In this document: positions 10,287-17,917 of the stretch, one piece after another | How the letters are laid out: each line of letters opens with the position of its first letter | Numbering within the stretch: the stretch's first letter is position 1 | Origin: Picochlorum sp. 'celeri' | Taxonomy: Eukaryota; Chlorophyta; Trebouxiophyceae | DNA: 64,000 nt | Assembly: GCA_010909725.1 (NCBI GenBank) | Contig: JAACMV010000020.1 | Location: 310,001-374,000 of the forward strand | Direction of reading: 5' to 3' | Position numbers and translations under genes: made by a program | Notes under the pieces: model-generated | Databases searched by the model: none | What the model was told of the DNA's origin: nothing | The model's input: the letters and a program-made list of their open reading frames with translations, nothing else

Positions 10287-12458
10287 ATGAGTGCAACGCT
10301 GGAGGACGCCAGGCCCACCAGAGATACTGCAAAGGATGGTGATCATGAACAGCATGGTATGGAGAATGAGAGGGTCGAGGAGATGAAGACATTGTTGGAG
10401 AGCAATGGGATCAAAGACTCTGAGGCAAACAAGCTGTTGCTTTTGGAGAAGAGGTTGGGTTTGCAGCCATACACACCAATGCATGATTCTCAGCTTGGAA
10501 GCAATCATCAGTCCCATATTGGGCATCAAAAGGATGATGTGATGCAGTCGAATTCTCAGGGGGTGGTGAGTATTAATAGCAGTGGTGGACACCATGTGTC
10601 TGATACGCCAGCTGTGAGTGCTGAGGAGGATGGTATGCAGAGCATGAAGAGGAACTTGAGGCAAGAGATTAGTCTTGTTGATGTGAAGAAAAGGCGTGTG
10701 AAAAAGCAGCCTGTTCGGTATGGTGGTGAGAGGACAAGGAAGCAGCAGTCTCCAAGTGGACAGAGGCAGCTGGATGGGGCAGCCAAGGCGTCTCCTGGAA
10801 TCGAACAGAGAAACCGCATCGAAAAATATCTCGTTTCAAAGTCAGGACATACAGGTATGTCTGATTTTCAGGCTGCGCCGCATGATGATGGGACATCTCG
10901 TAGGGAGCTGGTCAAAGAGGTGGTGGGAGATGATGGGGTGTATATTCGTACTTTGAAGAATGAAGTGGAGTCGTTGAGAAAAGAAAATGGCCACCTCCAA
11001 GAAGATTTGAAACAGACGCAAAAGGCGTGTGATCATTTAGAAGATACAGTGGCGTCATTAGAGAAACAAGTTGCTGATTCAAAGTTGTCAACTGTGACCC
11101 AGTCGGAAGGATTTAAGGGTTTCGTTGCTCAGCTTGCTCGAGAGAATGCAAAGAAGGAACGAGCCTTGTCACAGCATAAACTTCAGGAGGATGCTCCTCG
11201 TTTGGGAACTCTGAGTGTTCAAAGGAAGGGGATTGATGTCCAGGAAGTGTGGGAGAATGGATCAGCAATCACTGAATTGAAAGAGAAGTATAAGAATCTT
11301 TTGAAGCAGAAAGAATCGATTGAAAGTATGAGAAAAGCGACCAAGCGTAGACTTCCTCTTCCAGGGCAGGCACTGCCAGAGAAGATGGACTGCCAAAAGG
11401 GGGCATGTTCTGACACAGGCCCGCTCCATCCTGATGACTGGATGCTTCAGGAAGAAATATATAAAGTTCGCTTGAGTGCAATACGTAGGGAGGAAGAGAT
11501 GCTCAAGTCTGAAGGACAGCGTTTAGAGATTGAAAAGAATGCCCATATTTTAGAGATTAAGAGACTCAGGGATGAGGAAGCATCGCGTTTTGGCAACTAC
11601 CCGATTTTGAATGGGAGGTATCTCCTGCTTGAGCTTCTAGGGAAGGGGGGATTTAGCGAAGTGTTTAAATCTCTCGACCTAAGGAGTCTCACATATGTCG
11701 CCGTGAAGATACATCAGTTGTCGTCTCAATGGTCAGAGTCTAAAAAGGCCTCTTATGTGAAGCACTCTGTGAGAGAATATCATATTCACAAGCAACTCCA
11801 TCACCCCAGGATTGTCAGTCTGTTAGATATTTTTGAGATTGATAATAATACGTTTGCTACTGTGTTGGAGTATTGTTCTGGTGGAGACTTGGAGGGATAC
11901 ATGAAATCTCATGGGAGCTTGCCAGAGCGTGAGGCCAAGTCAATCATTGCACAAGTGCTATCTGCACTCTGCTATCTGAACGTCAAACCTCGGTCATTCA
12001 TTCACTATGATTTGAAGCCCGCAAATATCTTATTTGATCAGTTGGGGCAGTGCAAAATCACGGACTTTGGACTCAGCAAGGTTGTTGAAGAAGGCCATAC
12101 ACAGGGGATGGAGCTGACCAGCCAAGGTGCTGGAACATACTGGTACCTCCCACCTGAATGCTTCGATATCAACAGGACACCTTTGATATCAAACAAGGTA
12201 GATGTGTGGTCAGTAGGTGTGATACTGTACCAAATGCTGTACAGCAGGAGACCGTTTGGCCATGAGTTGAGTCAGGAACAGATTCTTCGGAATGAGGTCA
12301 TGCTGAATGCACGCGAGGTGCAGTTTCCATCGAAACCATCAGTGTCTGCGGAGTGCAAGGATTTCATCACAAAATGTCTCATGTATCGTCAAGAACAACG
12401 TCCTGATGTTCATGAAGCCATGTCACATCCATTCTTGAATATTAAAAAGAGAAGTTGA
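10287..12458 (+). CDS. TLK: Tousled-like protein kinase
   Basis: Nuclear Ser/Thr kinase of the Tousled family, known to act on histone chaperone Asf1 and chromatin assembly. The 723-residue protein has a charged N-terminal half with basic nuclear-localisation-like clusters (VKKRRVKKQP near 135), two coiled-coil stretches (about 225-270 and 325-440) through which the family oligomerises, and a kinase domain at about 445-718. Kinase landmarks are intact: glycine loop GKGGFSEVF, AVK lysine, catalytic loop HYDLKPANIL (Tyr in place of Arg before the Asp is typical for TLK), DFGLSK, and PPECFD in the activation segment. Continuous frame from ATG 10287 without intron. The gene is divergent from the ArfGAP gene and converges with a small secreted-protein gene. 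Confidence 0.93.
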   Translation: MSATLEDARPTRDTAKDGDHEQHGMENERVEEMKTLLESNGIKDSEANKLLLLEKRLGLQPYTPMHDSQLGSNHQSHIGHQKDDVMQSNSQGVVSINSSGGHHVSDTPAVSAEEDGMQSMKRNLRQEISLVDVKKRRVKKQPVRYGGERTRKQQSPSGQRQLDGAAKASPGIEQRNRIEKYLVSKSGHTGMSDFQAAPHDDGTSRRELVKEVVGDDGVYIRTLKNEVESLRKENGHLQEDLKQTQKACDHLEDTVASLEKQVADSKLSTVTQSEGFKGFVAQLARENAKKERALSQHKLQEDAPRLGTLSVQRKGIDVQEVWENGSAITELKEKYKNLLKQKESIESMRKATKRRLPLPGQALPEKMDCQKGACSDTGPLHPDDWMLQEEIYKVRLSAIRREEEMLKSEGQRLEIEKNAHILEIKRLRDEEASRFGNYPILNGRYLLLELLGKGGFSEVFKSLDLRSLTYVAVKIHQLSSQWSESKKASYVKHSVREYHIHKQLHHPRIVSLLDIFEIDNNTFATVLEYCSGGDLEGYMKSHGSLPEREAKSIIAQVLSALCYLNVKPRSFIHYDLKPANILFDQLGQCKITDFGLSKVVEEGHTQGMELTSQGAGTYWYLPPECFDINRTPLISNKVDVWSVGVILYQMLYSRRPFGHELSQEQILRNEVMLNAREVQFPSKPSVSAECKDFITKCLMYRQEQRPDVHEAMSHPFLNIKKRS

Positions 12459-12580
12459 AGTGATTCTTGACAAAGATATTCGTGTTCATTCCATATTGCA
12501 GAAAGGCACTTGTAGGACTATTTTAGCTGATATTATGTCAAAAAAGTTCCAAACATCCTGTGCTGGGTCTCATTGAGAAA

Positions 12581-13371
12581 TCAAAACTGACATGTCAGGT
12601 TTGTCTGTGGTTCCAATCCTAGATTCTCTAAAGATATGAGACCAGAAGTCCATCCGTCAACTTCCGAATCGATTTCAACGTTTGTAATATTATCCACTAT
12701 TTTGAGGACGCAGGTGAGGGGTGGGAAACGTCCATCCGCTGTACATTGCCCATACGGGCCTAATGTTGTGCACGGATCAGTCATATTTGATGCCTGCCCC
12801 ACAACAGAGCACTCGCCTGCTTCTCCACATCCTTGTGCAGAGTAGCAAAACTCCCACGCATTGCACATATCTTCATGCTCCATACAAGATTTCGCGCACT
12901 GGACGGCGGTTGTGATGGGTGGTGGCAGGTTGGGACCTTGGCTTTCAAACCAGGAATTTACATCCTGAACAACTATGCTAGCATTCACAAGCTTTCCAGG
13001 TTGTCCTTGGACAATCTCAGAAGACATATTAAATGATCTGGATGCTTCTTCAAGCGAGACGACACATTCAGGTGGTGGCCGGGCAGATGGATCACAGAAT
13101 TTACAGAATCCACAGCCCCCTGCAGGTGCATTGATGAATCAATTCAAAGAGTTCAAGCAACCATTACGATACGACCACACATACCTGGAAATCCATTAGG
13201 TCCTTCTATACACCCCTGATCACACACAAGTGAGCAAAAGGCCCATTTCCCAGGGTATTGGCACTTCCAACTCCACTCACTGCTGCTGCTGCTGCTTTCT
13301 ACAGCAAATACTGGCAGACCAAAAGCACACCAAGAGGCAAACAAAAGCAGAGCCACCATCATATTCCGCAT
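12581..13371 (-). CDS. Secreted cysteine-rich protein, two exons, PAN/apple-like
   Basis: Exon 1 (13371-13185) encodes a hydrophobic signal peptide (MRNMMVALLLFASWCAFG) and a Cys-rich segment (WKCQYPGKWAFCSLVCDQGC). A 65-base intron (13184-13120, donor GTATGT, acceptor CTGCAG) joins in phase to exon 2 (13119-12581), giving 241 residues. Exon 2 starts CGFCKFCDPS and contains CAKSCMEHEDMCNAWEFCYS, whose Cys spacing and CNAW word recall PAN/apple domains. There are three N-x-S/T sites and about 18 Cys in the mature part, as expected for a disulphide-bonded wall or secreted protein. I recognise no specific family and no enzyme motif. The start ATG sits beside a short ATG/CAT microsatellite at 13372-13389. 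Confidence 0.72.
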
Positions 13372-13389
13372 GATGATGATGATGATGTA
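13372..13389. repeat. Short trinucleotide (ATG/CAT) microsatellite
   Basis: A run of ATG repeats on the plus strand (CAT on the minus strand) lies directly upstream of the minus-strand start codon of the Cys-rich secreted protein gene. On the minus strand it reads CATCATCATC, which also contains out-of-frame ATC triplets, so it could vary in length without changing the protein. Confidence 0.6.
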
Positions 13390-13574
13390 TTAACAACTAC
13401 TGTAGTAAGTTTTAAACAAAACGAACAACTCAAATATGCATTACTGGCTTCACGCATCATTCCGCACGCTTTCTGAAGAAGATCTGTATGTACACGTCAT
13501 CCAAGGGTCTTCTTGGATCTGGATACACCACCACTGGCTGTCGAGCACACAACCATCATCGACAATACTTTACA

Positions 13575-15149
13575 TTAATATCGTAGTCGCAGAAGTTCAA
13601 CTTCTTCTTCAAAAGATTTAGAGCTAAAGTATTCTGCCTCTGCTTCTTTTGTCGCGCAGAAATCATGCAAAAACTCGTCCAAGTCTTTCTTGGGAATGCC
13701 ACCATCACTGCAGACTGCTCTGTACCATTCAGAAATCATCCCGGACCCATCAGTCTCCATCCTCGTTCTATTTTCTGAGAAAAACAGTATAGATTCATCT
13801 AATGATTGAGGAAGTCGCGTACATGTCACGGGTTTACTGTCCAATACACTCGGGTCACCAGTAACTGGACCAGGCGCACATTGGCCCCTGGAGATTCCAT
13901 CTAAACCCGCGCACAGAATCGCAGTAATTGCCAAGTACGGATTCACTGTCCCATCAAACGCTTTATACTCTACATGATTCCGATCAATCACCCTCAAAGG
14001 CGCCTCTTTATTATCAAACCCCCAGCAGGACCAGCTCCCTGCCCAAGCCCCATCAAGCATTCTTTTGCAAGAATTTGGCGATCCAGCAGTCAGCAGCACC
14101 AGGGCTTGCATATTATCAATCAAACCCGCAATAAACCGAGACAAATGTATCGAAAGCCCATGATCATCCAATTCTACTCTATCGGTATCCGATGTCGGCA
14201 CTAGACTGATGTGAACATGGGATGCTGTTCCAGCCTGATTCTGAAAAAGCTTTGGTAAAAAACTCACAACCAGCCCATGAGTACGCGCCACATGCTGAAT
14301 AAGCTCCTTCCTCAAGATGAAATCATCCGCTTGAGTCATGGCATCTCCGTATCCCGTCACGATCTCGTATTGGCCATGCGCAGATTCTCCATGGCAATGC
14401 AACACCTGCTGGTGACCATGGTCTTGCAGCACAGTACACATGTCTCGAATCACATCAGCAACCGTATCAAAACCTGTCGTCTGACAATATGCACTCGTTT
14501 CAATAGGAACATACGTGTCGTGTCCATGTTCATCGACAATTTTCTGTAGCAAGATGAATTCAGTCTCAAACCCAACCAAGATATCCAGCAAACATTCCCT
14601 CTTCAACCTCTCTAGAGCAAGCTGTAAATACCGTCTTGGAGACCAATCATGCTCTGTTGTATCAGAACCAGGAAACCTTGACAGAGAGAGCATCTCAGAC
14701 ACAACTATTGCATCTGGAGAGTACGGAAGCCACACAACCTGGGATATTCCCGAAACGCTAGGCTGAAGACGTGTATCTCCCATGAGCTGCGCTTTCTTTG
14801 TCACTACTTCATCCGCATAGCAGGGTAAAAAATAGCACACTAATGCTAATCGACTGATATGATGTATATAGTCGGCGATGGGAATGTTTAGATCGCCCTC
14901 GCCCAACTTTGTAATCCTGTCGTCAAGCGGTACGACCCTGCAACGCCGAATACCGGTTACATCGCACCAGATTATCCTCAGAAATTTCATAGCAAGTAAT
15001 TTTAATAAAATGTAATGGGGTGGGAGATTGGGTTTTGCCTGCTCGAGTTCTAGACGGACCCATCTCATTCCGATGTTGAGGAGATGACGACTACAGGCGA
15101 GGGCCAGTAGTACAAGTATTACTAGTACACCACCAACGAGAGATATCAT
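13575..15149 (-). CDS. Membrane-anchored glutamine synthetase-like (FluG-type) protein
   Basis: Glutamine synthetase-fold protein of the type I/FluG-like group. GS-fold landmarks: GFETEFILL near 200 (first metal-ligand Glu pair), GQYEI near 260, HVHISL near 318 (ATP/metal His), NSCKRMLDGAWAG near 362, and EYKAFDGTVNPYLAIT near 402. The N-terminus is unusual: MISLVGGVLVILVLLALACS is a strong single membrane segment, followed by a short linker and then the GS beta-grasp (IIWCDVTGIRRCRVVP). Substrate may be glutamate plus ammonia or an amine (gamma-glutamylamide synthesis), which sequence alone does not settle. 524 residues, one frame, ATG 15149. Divergent from the bestrophin-like gene across a 244-base promoter with strong inverted repeats. 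Confidence 0.83.
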   Translation of the reverse strand: MISLVGGVLVILVLLALACSRHLLNIGMRWVRLELEQAKPNLPPHYILLKLLAMKFLRIIWCDVTGIRRCRVVPLDDRITKLGEGDLNIPIADYIHHISRLALVCYFLPCYADEVVTKKAQLMGDTRLQPSVSGISQVVWLPYSPDAIVVSEMLSLSRFPGSDTTEHDWSPRRYLQLALERLKRECLLDILVGFETEFILLQKIVDEHGHDTYVPIETSAYCQTTGFDTVADVIRDMCTVLQDHGHQQVLHCHGESAHGQYEIVTGYGDAMTQADDFILRKELIQHVARTHGLVVSFLPKLFQNQAGTASHVHISLVPTSDTDRVELDDHGLSIHLSRFIAGLIDNMQALVLLTAGSPNSCKRMLDGAWAGSWSCWGFDNKEAPLRVIDRNHVEYKAFDGTVNPYLAITAILCAGLDGISRGQCAPGPVTGDPSVLDSKPVTCTRLPQSLDESILFFSENRTRMETDGSGMISEWYRAVCSDGGIPKKDLDEFLHDFCATKEAEAEYFSSKSFEEEVELLRLRY

Positions 15150-15246
15150 GGCACATCTGAATCCTTTAGATAGATGTACGTTGCCAGGTATTCATCTCTG
15201 TATCGAAGAATCGTAGAATCCTGGTGTGACATCAGAATGGGGTAAT

Positions 15247-15262
15247 GCCTTCAGCTGAAGGC
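15247..15262. repeat. 16-base perfect palindrome GCCTTCAGCTGAAGGC
   Basis: Exact palindrome in the divergent promoter between the GS-like and bestrophin-like genes, about 100 bases upstream of the GS-like start. Its centre CAGCTG is an E-box. A second, longer inverted repeat lies 60 bases further at 15321-15356. Confidence 0.55.
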
Positions 15263-15320
15263 CAGTTGGCGCCACCCACCACCATGATGATCTTTGCAAT
15301 AAAAAAGGATTGCACGTGTA

Positions 15321-15356
15321 TCGATTGTGGACCACGCATTACCTTTCCACAATCGA
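15321..15356. repeat. 10-bp perfect inverted repeat, 16-base loop
   Basis: TCGATTGTGG at 15321-15330 is exactly complementary in reverse to CCACAATCGA at 15347-15356. The left arm is preceded by GCACGTGTA, which contains a CACGTG G-box. It lies 38-73 bases upstream of the bestrophin-like ATG, so it may be in the promoter or 5' UTR. Confidence 0.55.
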
Positions 15357-15393
15357 ATTAATTAATGCATCAATTTCGATATCAGTTCTTCCT

Positions 15394-16779
15394 ATGAAGA
15401 TGAGATTCTTAGAGAACAAACCCTTGCGTTCTCTCAGCACAGACATGTTGTTGACAAGTCACAATGCGGGCTCGGCCAACTCATACATGAGAATGCGGAC
15501 ACATTTACATACGAGATTGCACACATATGGTGTCAAAAAAACGTGCATCAATAAACGATGCATGGTCATAACAGAGGCGGAGAATTCATTTCAAAGAGAG
15601 GAGCCAGGCTTTTGGAGACACCCCCACAACTTGGGGGTGGGAGATATCACAGAACTGTATCACAGCTCGACTGAGAGTAGTGGAGATGACTTTGACTTGT
15701 ACTCAAAGAGACGACGGAATTTTAAAAGGATATACTCCCGTGATGAGTACAAAGAATCTTCGAGGAAACTGTTTAGGACAGTCTTTGACTTTGATAATTG
15801 GGCCGAGCATCGGGCAACAACCCGGTACCTGCGGCATATATCTGGGATATTTGACAGTAGGCTTGTCCGTGGGTTGTCTACACCGTTAGTTTCTGTGGCA
15901 ATGTTGGCGACAGTGGTGGCGATTGGGCATGAGTTGCTTCACTATGAAGTGCTTGTGATTCCAGAGGGATTGAAAGATGTGCTCTTTCTAAACTCTGCAC
16001 TTCCCATGTCCCTTACATCGAGCATCTTGGGTCTCTTGCTTGTTTTTAGGACCAATTCTTCGTATTCTAGATGGCTTGATGCGAGGAAAAACTGGGGGTT
16101 GCTGACGAATAGAAGTCGAGATATTGTTCGGCAAGGCTTGACCTGGTTACCGCAATCTGATGATGAGTCAACTGGTCGCATGTATGCTGGGATGTTGTGT
16201 CGGTGGGTGGTAGCGTTCTCATATTGCCTCAAGTGCCATTTAAGAGAGAATGAAGATGCTGTTGAGAAGCTTCGACAGCTTGAAATATTGCACGAGAACG
16301 AGCTTGATGCCCTGTCACGAGTACGGCATAAACCCATGTATGCTATTCAAGTGCTGTCCATTCTCGTTCGAAGGCTATCAGAGATGAACATGAGGTCTGA
16401 TATGATCCTACAAAGTATGGATTCAAATATCACACAGTTGGAAGATATTTGTGGGTCCTGTGAACGTATTTTAAGGACACCTATTCCTCTGTCTTACACT
16501 CGACACACTTCTCGATTTATGATCATTTGGCTTAGTCTGTTGCCATTCGCGTTGTGGGAATCATGTGGATGGGGCATGATACCCCTCTCTGTGGCAATAT
16601 CATTGCTGACTCTTGGGGTGGAGGAAATCGGTGTTATTATTGAAGAGCCATTTTCGGTTCTCCCGCTTGAAAGGATTTGTGCAACAATTGCATCGGATAT
16701 CAAGGAAATTCGAGCCCATGGAAGTCAGGCTTTGGACGAGAGTAGTGACATTATTCCAGTATCGACGCTATTTGAATGA
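15394..16779 (+). CDS. Bestrophin-like anion channel, probably plastid (VCCN/UPF0187 type)
   Basis: Bestrophin-family protein resembling plant thylakoid voltage-dependent chloride channels (VCCN1/2), which balance charge during photosynthesis. From ATG 15394 it has 461 residues. The first 90 or so are Ser/Thr/Arg-rich without acidic bias, fitting a plastid transit peptide. The core begins near 130 with FDFDNWAEHR, then membrane segments (VSVAMLATVVAIGH; LTSSILGLLLVFRTN), the family signature RTNSSYSRWLDARKNWG, and late helices FMIIWLSLLPFALW and IPLSVAISLLTLGVEEIG, with EEPFSVLPLE near the end matching the conserved EEPFG(D)-like turn. The frame is open upstream to a TTG at 15310, but 15394 is the first ATG. 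Exact ion selectivity is inference. Confidence 0.87.
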   Translation: MKMRFLENKPLRSLSTDMLLTSHNAGSANSYMRMRTHLHTRLHTYGVKKTCINKRCMVITEAENSFQREEPGFWRHPHNLGVGDITELYHSSTESSGDDFDLYSKRRRNFKRIYSRDEYKESSRKLFRTVFDFDNWAEHRATTRYLRHISGIFDSRLVRGLSTPLVSVAMLATVVAIGHELLHYEVLVIPEGLKDVLFLNSALPMSLTSSILGLLLVFRTNSSYSRWLDARKNWGLLTNRSRDIVRQGLTWLPQSDDESTGRMYAGMLCRWVVAFSYCLKCHLRENEDAVEKLRQLEILHENELDALSRVRHKPMYAIQVLSILVRRLSEMNMRSDMILQSMDSNITQLEDICGSCERILRTPIPLSYTRHTSRFMIIWLSLLPFALWESCGWGMIPLSVAISLLTLGVEEIGVIIEEPFSVLPLERICATIASDIKEIRAHGSQALDESSDIIPVSTLFE

Positions 16780-17001
16780 ATTCAAGTCATCCTTCATGAT
16801 ATTGCCGTGGAGGTACAAATATACCAAGCATGTGTTGGCAGCCATTGAAAATCATGGCAGATGTTGGTCAATCCAAGACAGCTGGAAAATAGTAGTGCAT
16901 GTAGTACTTCAACTAACTACAATGTATATCGATGAAAAACCCCATTGAATTCCGAAATAAAGATATAGGTTCTTCGTGTGATTAAGAAGATACTAATAAT
17001 A

Positions 17002-17817
17002 ATGATGAGCAGCAATGGTACCACCAGGACATGGAACTGCCAAGTGCCACGTGTCACAACGCGGTTCCGAGTTCTCCTCCTTGGTTTTGTGAGCATTTTC
17101 ATTCTCCAAGTACATACTGTGTCTGCACAGAACTATATTCCGAATGTCCAGGGTAGATTGTGTCCGGAAGGGACAAATGTGACGGGGCAGTTTTCCGTGA
17201 CCGGTACTGCTCAGAGGCTTGCCGAGCCTGATATGGGTGTTTTGACATTCAGGGTGTTTGCGACGGAGGATACACTTGCAGGAGCAAATAGTGAAGGTAA
17301 TACGGTTTCTAATGGTATCATGGGAGCATTGATGGACCTCGCATTTCTGAATGATACGGATATTACGACGACTGCATTTCTTGTCCAGCCCAATTATGAG
17401 GATACAAGGAATACGGCCGTGTCAAATTATACGTATTCACAATCAATGATGGTTCGAAGTGCGAGTGGAAATGTGTCTGATGTTATTGATGCTGTGATTG
17501 GTGCTGGGGGAAATAATGTGGAGATTACTGACACACATTTTTATGTGTCTGATGGGCTGTTGAGAGAAATTCAAAATGCTTTGAGGGAGGAAGCCGTCAA
17601 TCACGCAGCAACTACAGCGGCAACTCTAGCAAAGTCTATTGGGGCTGCTCTTGGAGCTGTTACGTATATTACAGACTCGTTTTATGCACCATACCAGCCT
17701 TACGCGGCGATGGCTGCTAACGATGTTGGGTTGTCTCCTGAAAAGACAACTGTTGTTTCTACAGGCACGCAAAAAGTGGAGGGGAGTATCGGTCTCACGT
17801 ATGAGATCTGCGCGTAA
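17002..17817 (+). CDS. Secreted SIMPL-domain (DUF541) protein
   Basis: 271 residues from the paired ATGs at 17002/17005. A hydrophobic stretch VLLLGFVSIFILQVHTVSAQ near 25-45 is a signal peptide or membrane anchor. The rest is one SIMPL (DUF541) domain: FSVTGTAQRLAEPDMGVLTF, the long helical middle with N-glycosylation-type sites, and the C-terminal VVSTGTQKVEGSIGLTYEI strand. This domain is common in bacteria and occurs in scattered algae and animals; its molecular role is poorly defined. A frame extension to GTG 16978 is unlikely to be used. TGTAA at 17848-17852 follows the stop by 31 bases. Tandem with the bestrophin-like gene, convergent with PEX6. Confidence 0.85.
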   Translation: MMSSNGTTRTWNCQVPRVTTRFRVLLLGFVSIFILQVHTVSAQNYIPNVQGRLCPEGTNVTGQFSVTGTAQRLAEPDMGVLTFRVFATEDTLAGANSEGNTVSNGIMGALMDLAFLNDTDITTTAFLVQPNYEDTRNTAVSNYTYSQSMMVRSASGNVSDVIDAVIGAGGNNVEITDTHFYVSDGLLREIQNALREEAVNHAATTAATLAKSIGAALGAVTYITDSFYAPYQPYAAMAANDVGLSPEKTTVVSTGTQKVEGSIGLTYEICA

Positions 17818-17847
17818 CAGTAGGTGAATTCTATATTACCAGGGTTA

Positions 17848-17852
17848 TGTAA
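17848..17852 (+). terminator. TGTAA polyadenylation signal (example)
   Basis: TGTAA lies 31 bases after the stop of the SIMPL gene. The same pentamer, on the proper strand, follows RPP30 (26553), AFG2 (29730), the SPX-VTC gene (complement of 29714-29718), VTC1 (32787), the small plastid protein (38448), p24 (55339), MON1 (59833) and CLASP (complement of 59790-59794). It is the known near-upstream polyadenylation signal of chlorophyte algae and supports the taxonomic reading of this window. Confidence 0.6.
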
Positions 17853-17917
17853 AATTATATCGGAGAGTATGGCGGATCGAAACGAGTATTTCATCAATCA
17901 TTCAAGCCTGACAATCA

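Noticed and set aside
17002..17817. Recent bacterial gene transfer for the SIMPL protein
   Set aside because: The domain is mainly bacterial, but codon style, signal peptide, glycosylation sites and a TGTAA signal match the surroundings; scattered algal homologues are known to me, so a recent transfer is not supported.
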